In this document: positions 34,971 through 46,130 of the stretch, piece by piece
Position numbering within the stretch: position 1 is the stretch's first letter
How the letters are laid out: each line of letters begins with the position of its first letter
NCBI GenBank assembly: GCA_030762175.1
Contig: CM060833.1
Span: forward strand, 66,837,501-66,901,500
Direction of reading: 5' to 3'
DNA: 64,000 bases
Source: Metallyticus violacea
Taxonomy: Eukaryota > Arthropoda > Insecta > Mantodea > Metallyticidae
The notes under the pieces: generated by a model
The model's database searches: none
Seen by the model: the letters and a program-made list of their open reading frames with translations, nothing else
What the model was told of the DNA's origin: nothing
Translations under genes and position numbers: made by a program

Positions 34971-36048
34971 TAAATATGGGAAGGTAAATGCAGAAATAAC
35001 CCCGGCGAGAAGTAGACATGGTTCCCAAATTCAGTTCTGTGCGAAATGACCAGTTGAATTTACGTAACTTTATACCTGAGCATTTGCTCTCTCTGTATTT
35101 AAACACTTGGAAAAACATTTCGTCTCCTCAACTAATTAAACCAAAATAGAGAAATATTTACACAAGTATGAAAACATTCACAAAATTTATTTTCATTTAT
35201 AAAATTAACCTAATTCAATGTAGTAATGTATTCATAAAGTTAATCGCGTACACTTTATTTCAAGTATTACTTTCTTTGATGTTACATGTAGATTTGCAGG
35301 ATCTAAGATCTAAAGGATTTCGTTTGTGTTTTCTCTGTAGACAGGTTGAGGTTGAAATTAAAAGCTCTTTTTAAAGTTTTTCATTAGAGGCTTGTAGCGC
35401 TAAGTCATCTGCATATGAAAGCATACGATACAGAATGAATAAACACATGACATTAAACATCTCTACAACGAGCTCATTTACGAGGGAAGACGATGTTAGC
35501 ATACGCTTCATTAATGAGTGACGTAACGGAAATCTTAATACAAGTATGAGAGTGCAACGATCAACGAACTTTCTGTACCTGTGTAATATACCGTAGGCAA
35601 GTTTGGAATGTAGCCTTTTTTTCTTGTTCTAGAATTATGATCTCGATAATTTTGACAGCTTTAAATATTTTTTTCAGAAATTATCAACGCTAAATATTTT
35701 AAAAATAGAATTGTATTCCTTTATTACGTCCATAATTGTAGCGTTTTCACTAGATCATTGTTTTAGATCTAGTATGGTTATGATAATAAAATGAAATATT
35801 TTAGGTCCTTTTTTTATGAAGATTAATATTAAAATGTATCTACATTCCACGAGATCCTTGTACAATGCATGTACTTTATAACAAGGAACAAGTAATATAT
35901 ATATATATATATATGAACATTTAAAATTTTTCAAAATATATAAAACACATGCTCATTAATTTCTACATACAGGTTTCTTCGATAAATCCATGCAAAATAA
36001 GATAGCACTAGAATTTTTTTAACGTTATCTTAGTATGAGATGAGTTGT
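34971..36048. other. No gene recognised
   Basis: AT-rich with a short (AT)n tract at 35,893-35,912; nothing conserved recognised. Confidence 0.5.
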
Positions 36049-36285
36049 TGATTTGTTTTATTTATGGATTCTCTTTAACATCTCAGGTCATCAGCATCCC
36101 ATTCAGTTTAGGGCGCGAAACTGCCGATAAATTTTACTCAGAAAGCCCTTCCTTCAGACTTGAGGTTCTTTTACATGCTGTAAATACAGGGCCACGACTT
36201 TGCTTCCTTTCATAAGCAAGTCATACTCAGGAGTTTTACGCTCAAGAAAATCTATCGTCCTTGGCCGGGATCTTGGGTTCTACGC
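36049..36285 (-). mobile_element. SINE1, 5'-damaged
   Basis: The reverse complement gives the SINE1 3' stem-loop region (CTGATGACCTGAGATGTTAA near 36,090) and body blocks (TTTCGCGCCCTAAACTGAATG, GAACCTCAAG). The hairpin region is GACTTGCTTATGAAAGGAAG. Only a remnant of box B (AAGATCCCGGCCAAGG) is left; the head beyond it is lost. Confidence 0.8.
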
Positions 36286-37349
36286 GATGAGTGCTGAAGG
36301 AAAGTGTTCATGGACATAAATAGTTATGAAGCTTAGCCTGTGTTCCAGAGCCATTTTCCTGCTTAAACCTCTAAGAAGAGTTGAAAATGGAGAAATGAGA
36401 ATTTCGTGTATTCCTGGAAAAAATGAATGAAGACTAGTACCGTTCTACGCCCCGTTTTGCCCGGTAAACGGTTTTTTCTTGGGTGTCATACTATTATATC
36501 ACTGGGGCTTGACACTGCCGTCACATCCAGAACTGTGAAGTAATAGAACGGTGCTACTACCATAAGTATAGTACTCATTATACTGTCCCATTTAGCAGAC
36601 ACTGTTCAGTTGGTTTTCTATCTCACAGGGATCGTGAACTGTTACAAGTACAGTCTCGTGGCGATATTTCTATATAGCATGGATCTGTTTGTCATTAAAA
36701 AAGCAAAACTTGGTGATTCAGGTAATTTAATGCCCTCCACATCAATTTAACTAATATAAACTTGTAATAATGACAAAATGGTAATTGTGCAGTTTTAGTA
36801 ATTATATTTGTAAACTAGTTTTAGTAGGTCCACCAGCGAACGTGTAAACAATTACAGCGGTGTTAGGAAAATGTATAAAAGAACATTCTAACGTACATAT
36901 TTACAAATGTTAGAGGGAGGTTCTCCACTTCTCAATATATTACAGAATTCGGTGTCTATGCCTATGATCGAACGCTATTTGAATTTGTTAAATGAATAGA
37001 TATTCTGTAAGAGCAGATTTGAAGTTTTCTCTATAATCGGTGAGAGCAAATGGGAAATCGTTATATATTGTAATTCAATACTTTTTGATTAGGTAAATTT
37101 GCAATGAGCCTGTGCAGATTATTTTCATATCTAGTGTGTGTTATATATTTATATTTTTAATGAATTGGTCTTGATTTTTACTGTAAAGTTCATAAGAGAA
37201 AGATATTTTCTCACAAGGTAGTGTCAAACGTTTTAATTTTCAAAATAGATGTACCACATATTGTGTTGCTTTGTTTTAGAGAATAGAATTTCACTCAGTC
37301 ATTACAAAAAGTTTAATAAACGCTTTTATATTTTTACCATTGTTCCCAG
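36286..37349. other. No gene recognised
   Basis: AT-rich. An imperfect inverted pair (TACCGTTCTAC near 36,440; AGAACGGTGC near 36,545) spans about 110 bp and might be a small hairpin element, but support is weak. Confidence 0.4.
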
Positions 37350-38140
37350 AGTGCACATTTTTGGAATTCTACACACTCAACACCCTGGTTATATATGCAT
37401 TAGATCCCTTTCTTCCTGGTTCCTTCCCTTTCTCCATATATACATTCTTCCTTAACTTTAATCATTCTTTGGCATTATTTCTCTCTTACTTTCCCTATGT
37501 AATCACCAAACTTTTTCAAAAACTCTTTGTTACCAAACTAAAAATGTTTAGTATCACAGTTGCTACCTGTAAATTGTCCCATTTGTTAATCCATACACCT
37601 TCTCTCCATTATTTAGTTTGTGAACATTCAACTATACAATAAAAATTCTTCTCTATTTCTCCACATACTGAACTCTCTTCCTTTATCACGTTTAACACAC
37701 TTAATGTGGACCTACTCCACCCCAAGCAAATTCCTCCCTTCTCCTATTGTAACAAACATCTATATATTTTTCCCGCCCCCATTCTTTCTTAAATTTCCTA
37801 TAGTATTTAAGGTGCTCTTGTCTGGTAAACTACTCCATGTTTCTTTTTTTTTTTTTTTTTCTCACTATCATCTATCCTTTACTTTATTCCATAGCCCTTG
37901 TTTATTGTTTCTCCACCTCACCTATTCCAACCTCTTGTGCTCTTCTCTTTAGTTGAGCTTACCAACTTCTTTCCCCTTTAACTTTATCTCGTATCTGTAA
38001 ACGGTCTTTGACAGTGTCTTCTTCTTCTCTTGATGCTTTCTCATACCAATATTTCAAAATACTTTTAACTACCATGCCTTTTCTGCCCACTCTTCCCAAT
38101 TCCACCCCATTTGGAGTTGCCCTTGGCAATCCCAACACTA
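37350..38140 (-). pseudogene. LINE ORF2 C-terminal fossil, zinc-knuckle type
   Basis: The region is strongly pyrimidine-rich on the plus strand. The minus strand reads ILKYWYEKASREEEDTVKD at ~38,070, then QGLWNKVKDR at ~37,890. A GEIEKNFYCIVECSQTK segment at ~37,670 fits the CxxCG-E---H----C finger found near the C terminus of some LINE ORF2 proteins. It is followed by WREKVYGLTNGTIYR at ~37,590 and FGNKEFLKKFGDYIGKVRE at ~37,510. Several frameshifts and stops; no RT domain remains. A T18 run on the plus strand interrupts it at ~37,842. It resembles the C-terminal part of the 30-31.5 kb LINE in layout (KYWL block, then the finger), so the two may be related clades. Confidence 0.6.
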
Positions 38141-40677
38141 TTTTTCAAAATGTTCTGTGAATATTTTTGCTTTCACTGAGTTTCCCCTAAATATTTCATA
38201 ATTAAGTAATAGTATGCATTAACTGTTTTGAGAGTGACTTCAGAACAATGAGAGTAGGCTGCTGATTTTAGTTGACATAATATATGCACTCTATATGTGT
38301 TTTCCAATTTAAATGTATGCCAACTTAAATACATAGAAATTCAGTATCACGCTTGTCTAATACGCAATAATTAATAGTTATTTGTAATGGAAATGAGATA
38401 AATTATATACTATGAATTTTATGATGGTTCTTTAATCTAAGTTTAACTTTTAGTATTCGGGAATATATCACCCATATATTAGTTACCTCCGTGGCTCAAT
38501 AAATACTTAGGCCCATAGGAAGCTTCCTGGTAAAGGTTTAACTAGTTTTTTACTGTTCACAGAGCGAAATCAAATTGCTTCAGAATTTGGAATTCGCGGG
38601 TTAATTTATTACCAATGTAATTCATTTTTCAAGCTCACAAAGAGCATCGCTCTAAAAAACTAGACTTTAATTAAATATGTTTCCTTCATAATAATTCACG
38701 TCATATCTTTTTACATTATCTCTATGTAATTTTCTATCGGTCCAATTTTAGTAACTCTAATCTGAGTGTCTGCAACACATTGGTGTTTGAGATACTTGTG
38801 ATGATTACCAACACAATGGTTCAATCTCCTAATCTTCCATTAATCACATCACAAATATTAGTCCTGTACACATGGATATATGCGCTCGCAGGCTGACTAA
38901 AATTGAGCCTGCCATTTCATTTTCTTTCTGATCCATTTCTGGTGGCGTCATTTGAATGATAGACTAGTTTTGGTTTATTTTACAGGGTTTCTCCAGCGTT
39001 TGCTCTAGTTTTGGAAAGTTTAACCATAAACAAAAAAATACATTCTTTAATTACGATGTAGCTATAATATAGAGACAATCACTGAGAAAATAAACTAAGA
39101 AAACTGAAAGTAACGCAACACGAGCAGTAAGGTGAGCAAATAGATTAATAGTTTTGACAAGTAACAAGGCTAATATTGTGCAGTTTTCAAGCCGGCGCCG
39201 TAATTTTGTAAACTGCATTGCATTAGATGTTGAGCATGATGTAGAGAATCTGGAGCTGTTGACAGAGAATGCGCCAACTCACTTCACAGCTGTTTGACCA
39301 AAGGCAGGCGGTGTAACTGTGGGCTATGGCACAACAATGAAGAACAGAATGCAAACACACTGTCTTTGCGAACTCTTCTTCCCCACGTGAAGCAGTTCTT
39401 CTCCTTATCCTTCATACATTCAACCATGACGTGTTGCAAGATCAGGAATACATTGATCAATGTCTAAGCCTTCACAACGTGTTAATAAGTAACAAATTCC
39501 TCTACTGTGCACCTTACTTATTGATGTTGAAGAGACTCTATGGCTAACTTATTAGCATCTTCCTTTATCAATCCTCTAGTTGTCCAATGAGTTGCAATTT
39601 AGATGTACTCTCATCGTAAGGACATGTATCCAACGGATTTGTGAGTTTATGTTAAAGTTTCCCTATTTTGCAGACTATGTTGGTCCAAACTAGAATACCT
39701 TAGATTCAATTTAGGATTATTCATTCTTAAAATAGAACGTTGACATGATTTTAAATGTAATTATTTTCTGGCATTACTATTATGTATATTTAAATCTTGA
39801 AACATGAATTTTATTTTGAAGGAAATAAAATAAAAGTATCAAATTACATTTTATATTATTGTTTATTTGCCTTTCCTACAATTGATTAACAAAAGTGGCC
39901 CGATTTAGGCGGCGTTCTCCTGCTTTTATATAATATATTACTTTCCTACATATTGACAAATAGCCATTTTAAATAATCGTGTAATTATTATTTATTTATG
40001 TTTCATTTTATCCTTTTGTTTATTCCATTAACGTTTTGTTCATAATTTACAATTCTTATATATATTAAGCGCATGTTAGATTCCCTCTACCTTTTATTAT
40101 TTGTACTACTTTTTATAGTTATGCCGTACTAACCCAGTATAAAGTTAACTCAAAAAGCGACGTCCGCTTTTACAGCTGAGTTAGATCTATTTTCCAGCTA
40201 AGTAGCCAGAATTGACGAATTTCTACCATGAAACACGCGCAGTCTTTACATGCTTCTCTAATTATAAAAATGAAAATATGCTGCTTAAGGCAAAGATACC
40301 AACTTTGAAAGTTGCACACACACTAGCAAGACGGAAGGTGAGGCATCCACGGAATGTAAACCCTGTGCACTAGTTGGGGAAGTGCAGCCTACACTGAACC
40401 CCAACTGCCTTCTCTTTCCAGGAAAGTCACGTGCACAGCAGGCTAGATGAATCTTGGCCTCTCGGCTGCATTACCACTACATGTCTTCCATTTGTATATT
40501 ATTTCTCTTTCTAAGTACAATTCTTTTTCTTAAATAATTCTCCAATGCGCTTTCCCAAGTTCTTTATAATTTTCCCAAAGATATTTCTTAAGTGTGTAAT
40601 TTCTTGTTCAATGTTTGACATGTCTTTCTATATTTTAAATAAAAATAGATGGTTAAAATATTAACTTTGTGTATATA
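38141..40677. other. No gene recognised
   Basis: AT-rich, with no long ORF and no copy of the window's repeat families. Confidence 0.5.
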
Positions 40678-41957
40678 CAAGGGTTGGAACTTAAATAGCG
40701 GCAACTATTTATTTACAACCGATACAAAAGAGTTACATGTTAGCAGCCTTTACTGTCCTTCAATGTAGTCACCAGCGTTGTGTATAACCCGTTGCCAGCG
40801 ATGTGGAAGTCGTAGTTTACCTTTAGCAGAGCCTGTTCTCTTAATGGTGCAGATGGAGCGGTCTACTGCCTGTCGAATCTCTGGAACAGTTCTGAAGCGA
40901 ATGCCACGAAGTGGTTCCTTCATCTTCGGAATCAAGTCACAAGGACTTAAGTCCGGGGAGTATGGTGGATGGTACAGTACTTCACAGCCCCATCGACCGA
41001 ACAAATCAGCCACAGCTTGCGCTGTATGCGCCCGAGCATTGTCGTGGAAAATGATGTGTGGATTCTGCAGAAAGTGTTGCCGCTTCTTTCTAAAAGCTGG
41101 TCGCAGGTGGTGTTCCAAAACGAACGGTAATACTCAGCATTGACGGTCTGCCGTGGAGGAATGCAATGCGTTAGTATAACACCATCGCAGTCGTACACGA
41201 GAATCACCATGACTTTCACCGTATTGGGGCTCTGACGAACTTTCGACTTTCGTGGTGATCCATACTGACGCCATTCGTTCGATTGGCGTTTCAGTTTTGG
41301 CTCATACGATTTGGCCCATGTCTCATCCAGGGTTATGATACGGCGTAAGAAAGTCTCTCCTTCGCGCTCATAGCGCCCCATTTCCGTCAAATCATGCGGA
41401 ACCCATCGTGCAATTTTTCGCATGCCCAGGCGTTCCTTCAGGATGTGAAGCACAGTCGTGTGCGCTAATCCGGTTTCTTGGGCGAGCTCACGAATCGTCT
41501 GGCGTCGATCACTGTCCAATAACGCGGCAACAGCATGCACTTCTTCACTGACGCTCGTAGGACGACCTGCCCAATGAATGTCTGCCACAGTTTGCCGACC
41601 ATCTTTGAAGGCTTTTACCCAAAGTGCCACTGTTCTGTAAGGAAATACAGACTTCCCGCAAGCCTCTTGAAGACCTTTATGACACTGTCGTGCTATACGA
41701 CCTCTGGCACATTCAATCTTGATCCAACTCCGTTGTTCCTGTTTCGAAAACATAGTGACAACAGTACGTTAGACCGCTAGCTCACAAGTGACTGTGTTTC
41801 TCTCGATGGTGCGCACGCAGGTGATGTGGGAAGGGAGAATTCATTTGCTCTGAGAAAAAATAGGTATGTAAACAACGTGTGCTTTCAGCTACAATATTAC
41901 ATTCCGTTGCATAACGTCTCCACAGCAGTGTTGCCACCATTTAAGTTCCAACCTTCG
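40678..41957 (-). mobile_element. Full-length mariner element (1,280 bp) with TA duplication
   Basis: The ends are inverted repeats of about 28 bp: CAAGGGTTGGAACTTAAATA on the left, and CGAAGGTTGGAACTTAAATG read inward from the right. TA flanks both ends (40,676-40,677 and 41,958-41,959), the mariner target duplication. The coding strand is minus. The length is as expected for the family or slightly short. Divergence between the two ends is low, so this is among the younger elements here, but its transposase is broken, so it could move only with help from another copy. Confidence 0.95.
40750..41753 (-). pseudogene. Mariner transposase (DD34D), inactivated by a frameshift
   Basis: Translation starts at 41,753 (MFSKQEQRSW). 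An N-terminal HTH region follows, then a GRP linker (residues 63-65), WVPHDLTEM (~117-125) and the first catalytic Asp, D143, in TLDETW. Near 41,120 the frame shifts, consistent with loss of one base. The reading frame then continues as EHHLRPAFRKKR with HDNARAH (second Asp) and YSPDLSPCD (third Asp), 34 residues between the last two acids, to a stop at 40,750. Compared with what I recall of the family, about 15 codons seem missing before RYEREGETFLRR, and two after SPCD. The catalytic triad residues are all present; the frameshift and the deletions make the protein non-functional. Confidence 0.92.
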
Positions 41958-43019
41958 TACATACGCTATCCTTTCCGCGTTTACTATATTTATCTATATA
42001 ATTAACTCTGCAAGAGTTGCATTTTATACTTAAATTACAATGTTTGTTCATTTATTGATCATTAACACAATTTTTTAAATATAAAAATGTTAAAATATCT
42101 TTATTCTAAAATTAGTTGAAATACCTGAAGCTTAGAAAAGATATAGAAATGTGTATCATCTGTTTGGCCTTATTACGAGTACACACAGCTTATATATTGT
42201 AGATAATATCACAATTGATATCACTGATGATGTCCTCCGTAGGCGGGGATGAAACGTTTGGATATCAAAGTTCCAATGGACCACAGCTTCTAAGCCCGGA
42301 AGAAAATCTTAGTTATAATTCTCAAAAGATAACCAAGTTTATCTAGTGTATAGGCCTTTAGGAATCAAATTAGTAACATTTAGTTAAGGAAATTAAAGTG
42401 TGAAGATTTTATATTTTTCACAACTTTCTGAATACATTTTTTTCAGATATGGAGTTGCTGCATTCATATCTAGTAGTGTCTAATAAATTTATCAAAAATT
42501 GCCCAGAGATTTAATTACCAATTCTTGACCGCTTGTACTCGAGGAAAAATTCCTCTCCATGAAGAAAAGTTTCTCATGAAATTTATTAGAGTCGACTCTT
42601 GCCGACTGACTCAGGAAAACAAAAGCTTGTGTAAACTTGTTTTGTTCTCGCCACTAGCCGAGTTGTTGTTGTTATGTTTTGTTTGTCTACTCCAATTGCA
42701 GAAAGGAGGGGCAAAATAAGGTGAACTGAGAGAATTAGAGGACTAAAACTAAGGAAAGTGGATAAGAAGTAGTAAATTGCGAACCTAAGGGGATTCTTTC
42801 TAGAAGCTACGTGACATGAGATTTATAGCATGCGGGTTTCTGAAAAACTGCAGATGGCATAGTTTTAGAAAATAAGTGCATTTAATGGCCAGCCATGATT
42901 GTACAGTTATTTCGAGTTTATTTTAGAGTTAATGACCCTAAATGTGGCTTATGAAAGGAATTATCGTTTAATTTTATCAAAATAATTCTAAATTGCTTTT
43001 TAAAATATAAAATGTTTAA
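41958..43019. other. No gene recognised; hammerhead-core-like motif within
   Basis: AT-rich apart from 42,220-42,310. The 64-codon ORF at 42,525-42,719 is not recognised. Confidence 0.45.
42215..42268 (+). other. Hammerhead-core-like motif inside an 8-bp inverted repeat
   Basis: CTGATGA (42,224-42,230) is followed by a short GTCC/GGAT stem with a GC-rich loop, then GAAACG (42,251-42,256). This is the order of the conserved hammerhead ribozyme core around stem II. The block is enclosed by TTGATATC (42,215-42,222) and GATATCAA (42,261-42,268). A complementary stem III strand with a cleavage triplet upstream was not found, so a complete ribozyme is not supported. Similar CTGA-GA...GAAACG signatures are known in Penelope-like and other retroelements. 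Confidence 0.3.
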
Positions 43020-43283
43020 ACCGACACAGATAGTCGAGGATGCTAAGGCATGAACTCATGAGTGGTTTTCGGTTCGAACCCCACCAGCATCGACCTTCCT
43101 GACAGATGTTTTCCAGGTTTTTCTTCAGTCCTTATCATGGCAAGTGCCGGAATAGTGCATTAAACTTTAAATATGAAAATCTTTTTCCTCAAATAAAAGT
43201 ACTTTTCTAAATTACAAGCATGATCAGTGTTCACCGCCTGCGATGCCTTGATAGTGAAAACGGGTGTTAAACAGTATTTGTTA
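43020..43283 (+). mobile_element. SINE2, old copy
   Basis: Follows SINE2 along its length: AGTCGAGGATGCTAAGGCATG (box A region), GGTTCGAACCCCACC (box B), CCTTCCTGACAGATG with CCAGGTTTTTCTTCAGTCC, CAAGTGCCGGAATAG, and the end GTTCACCGCCTGCGATGCC with GTGAAAACGGGTGTTAAAC. Substitutions are numerous. Confidence 0.8.
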
Positions 43284-43312
43284 GTGGGAGATAGGTATAT
43301 CACATATCACGA

Positions 43313-43363
43313 AAGAAGAAGAAGAAGAAGAAGAAGAAGAAGAAGAAGAAGAAGAAGAAGAAG
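43313..43363. repeat. (GAA)n microsatellite
   Basis: About 50 bp of GAA units, 30 bp beyond the SINE2 3' end. Confidence 0.97.
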
Positions 43364-44337
43364 ACATTTATAATAGAATGCTCTTGAACATATTAACTGC
43401 TTTAAGGCAGAAATAATTTAAGAAACACACCTTACAATAAATTAATGATAAATAGGCAGTTAATCAGCAAAGACAATCACAATTTTCAATGAAGTGCTGA
43501 AACAGTAGCTTTACATAAGTGTTACATTCCTTATTAATGACATTCCATATAATTTTTGTACATTATATGAATTATTGAACATATTAATGAGAGTAGGTTT
43601 TGCATTTTTAAAATGTTCTTGTATCTTTTTTGCAGATTAAATATATTCTTTTATCATTTTCATTCTTAGCAATCATGTAAATACCATTATGATTCTTTGG
43701 TTTTGATTTATCTAAAATTAATCTTTATTTATCCAGTTTATCTAAGTAGCATCCACACTCCATTTAAATTACTATCAGTTATGTATCTACATTCTCCATA
43801 AAACTAAAATGAACAACATGTTTTATGCATAATGAAGGTTTTTAATAGCTTGTGTCTGATAATTTCCTGAATTTAAATATGTAATTATTTAGTGAAATAA
43901 AATGGCAGTGCTTCTAGTTACATGAGCTAGCCTATCAATAGGGACTATAAGGTCATAAATGTGAGTTACATCTAGCAGCTGTATATAGTAAAATTGTTCA
44001 TATATTTGTTTAATTTTAAATTCCCTAACATAATTAAATCATTCATATCATTAATTTTATTCAATGTATTTACTAATGATGAAAATAGTATTTAGTACTA
44101 CTATTAGGTTACTTGTATATTGAAATAACAATAAGATTTTTTTGTATTGCTACTTATTTCAATATCACCTAATTCAATATATTGCTCAATATTTTTTTTC
44201 AGTGGTCCATTTTAGAGCCTTAATCTGATTAATTTTTTACACACAATGCACTGTCGCTACATTTATTATATACCAGATTGGTTAAGATAACTTTCAGTTT
44301 ACACCTTAATATTTCGTTCTCTACTAGACATATGCGA
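43364..44337. other. No gene recognised
   Basis: Very AT-rich with no long ORF and no shared repeat recognised. Confidence 0.5.
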
Positions 44338-44600
44338 CTTTTTTTAATAGTGTTTAACGCCCGAGGCATCACAGGACACCGATGATAAATGAAACGATAA
44401 ATTGAAAAAGGAGTGTTTTTTATGGAAGGAAACGTTTCAGGACAAAGTTTAGGGTATCTCTCCGGCATTTGCCATATATGAGGACCGAGGAAAACCTGGA
44501 AAAAACCTCAGTCAGGTAGGACGGTCCTGGTGGGAATGGAACCCAAAACTCCAGCTCACGAGTCTGCGCCTTAACGACCTCGGCCATTCATGGCGGTTAT
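44338..44600 (-). mobile_element. SINE2
   Basis: The reverse complement runs from ATGGCCGAGGTCGTTAAGGC (box A, well kept) through GTTCCATTCCCACCAGGACC (box B damaged), the CCTGACTGAGG and CCAGGTTTTCC segments, and GGCAAATGCCGGAGAG, to the CGGGCGTTAAACAC end. The tail appears on the plus strand as ACTTTTTTTAA at 44,338. Confidence 0.85.
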
Positions 44601-44945
44601 TCTATGACTACCAGTATATCAGGTTTGTTTTCATGCAGAAATATACGTAGCTAATCTGTTTTGTTTTTTACGAATTGGACTTTTCGTGTATTATTTTTAA
44701 AGCTGGATGGGAGTTTTGCTTATTTTAATACTAATCTTTGTACCATTTCTCATATTATTGTTTTATACATATTATTCATTTACCTCCTAACCAGTTTTAC
44801 TTTGAATATCCTTAAGTATACTAGGTTTCCTTAGATTACTGACAATCCACAAAAAATCATTAGCTCTTTTAGTTGGTTTGTGGCTTCCAGTGATTCTGGT
44901 TCTTGTTTCTTTATGTTTTCAATTTGATCCCTACAGTTTTTCCCC

Positions 44946-45047
44946 CTAGGTCATTGTCATTAACGTTTTCATCTATTTTATATTGCAACATTATTTGTTA
45001 TGAATTATCGATTATGTAAATGTTTATTGTTGTTGCTGAAATATGCG

Positions 45048-45130
<83 letters not shown>
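44946..45130 (+). mobile_element. Probable (ATT)n-tailed insertion in the SGNH fossil
   Basis: TTTTCCCC occurs at 44,938-44,945 and 45,131-45,138, flanking 185 bp that end in about 82 bp of (ATT)n. On the minus strand the fossil ORF reaches its C-terminal GLxxN-RG block exactly at the right-hand junction. The left flank could be read as its continuation (DQIENIKKQEPESLE), although that part is not independently recognised. Confidence 0.45.
45049..45130. repeat. Longest pure (ATT)n tract of the window
   Basis: About 82 bp of uninterrupted ATT units, the tail of the segment above. Confidence 0.97.
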
Positions 45131-45132
<2 letters not shown>

Positions 45133-45771
45133 TTCCCCATTGCCTCGTTAGTTCATGTCCAAGCCATGCTGTGTAAAGCCTTCCCATTTTGCTTCATAAT
45201 CTTCTTTATTTTTCTATTGTAGTTATCCATTTCCTTATTCACACAAGACTCTATATGGAATTGGCATGATGATGAGTGTATATGTATGTTTTTTATCACA
45301 TATGTTCTAACTTGCTTAAGTCCCTTGGACGTTTCATTAAGATTAATGTCATTAGCTCCTCCCCACATCTTCTTTGGTTAGTTTTCCCATTTCCTTTCTA
45401 GTTCTTTGGAAAACTGTTTCTAGCGGAGCGTTAGAATTTCCAACACCACTAACTTCTGTTTCCTTCTTGAGCTTCAATTTTAATTTTGACTGTATTCATC
45501 TCGTGGCTATCCCTAATAACAATAACTTTTCTGTTTTTCCCGTGGTTTTCAATATTATTCTCAACAGCTTCTATTTCTTCTTCTTCCTCTTCTCCGTGTT
45601 CTTGCAATTACATAAATATATTTGTTAACCGTGTAGAATATATTTTATTTTTTCTTCATTAGTTAAATCTGCATCTTTATCCTCTCTTAACCTCTGTCTA
45701 TCCCCTTTCGAAATGTCTGTCGTCTACTAACATTTCTGTTTAGTTGGTCTAGCATAATTTGCTTCTCATCT

Positions 45772-46050
45772 TGTCGGTCCATACTTGCCTTCTAAACCCA
45801 AGATCGCGGGTTCAAACCCGGCCAGGACCGATGGATTTTTTCGGGTGTAAAAATCCTAAGTATGGCTTCCTTCGGAAGGAAGTAAAGCCGTGGGTCCTGT
45901 GTCGTGCATTTACGGCACGATAAAGAACCTCAAGCCTGAAAGAAAGACCTCTGAGCAAAATTTGTCGGCCGTTTCACGCTCTGAACGGAATGGGATGCTG
46001 ATGACCTGACATGTTAAAGAGCGTCCGTAAATAAAATGAATCGCCAAAAA
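45772..46050 (+). mobile_element. SINE1 lacking box A, with perfect 10-bp target duplication
   Basis: CTTCTCATCT is present at 45,762-45,771 and 46,051-46,060, exactly bracketing this SINE1. The head reads TCGGTCC directly followed by ATACTTGCC, so about 19 bases containing box A (GATGGTGTAGTGGTTACC in the 32.2-kb copy) are missing, while box B (GGGTTCAAACCCGG) and the body are well kept. The 3' stem has GGATGCT opposite AGCGTCC, a wobble that preserves pairing. It inserted into the fossil ORF of 44,780-46,130. Confidence 0.95.
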
Positions 46051-46130
46051 CTTCTCATCTCTGAGTATTTTTATTATTTCCAAAATTGATTTTATAGTTT
46101 CCTTTCTTGTATATTAACTCGAAGTTTCAA

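Larger units (their letters stand above)
44780..46130 (-). pseudogene. Fossil SGNH-hydrolase-like ORF of a retroelement, split by insertions
   Basis: Read on the minus strand in pieces, the ORF has an upstream coiled-coil-like stretch (SILEIIKILRDEKQIMLDQL, ~46,115-45,745 across the SINE1). RKVIVIRDSH at ~45,545 corresponds to the GDSH block, here with the Gly replaced. GGANDINLNETSKGLKQVR at ~45,360 corresponds to the GxND block. HIESCVNKEMDNYNRKIKK follows at ~45,255, and FTQHGLDMN at ~45,180 corresponds to the D/QHGLH-N block with the catalytic His. This block order is that of esterase-type (SGNH) domains I know from ORF1-like proteins of some arthropod LINEs. Stops and frameshifts are present. 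A SINE1 (45,772-46,050) and probably an (ATT)n-tailed segment (44,946-45,130) interrupt it. Confidence 0.6.

Noticed and set aside
36430..36560. Imperfect inverted repeat around TACCGTTCTAC / AGAACGGTGC as MITE ends
   Set aside because: The arms match over only about 11 bases with mismatches and there is no target duplication.
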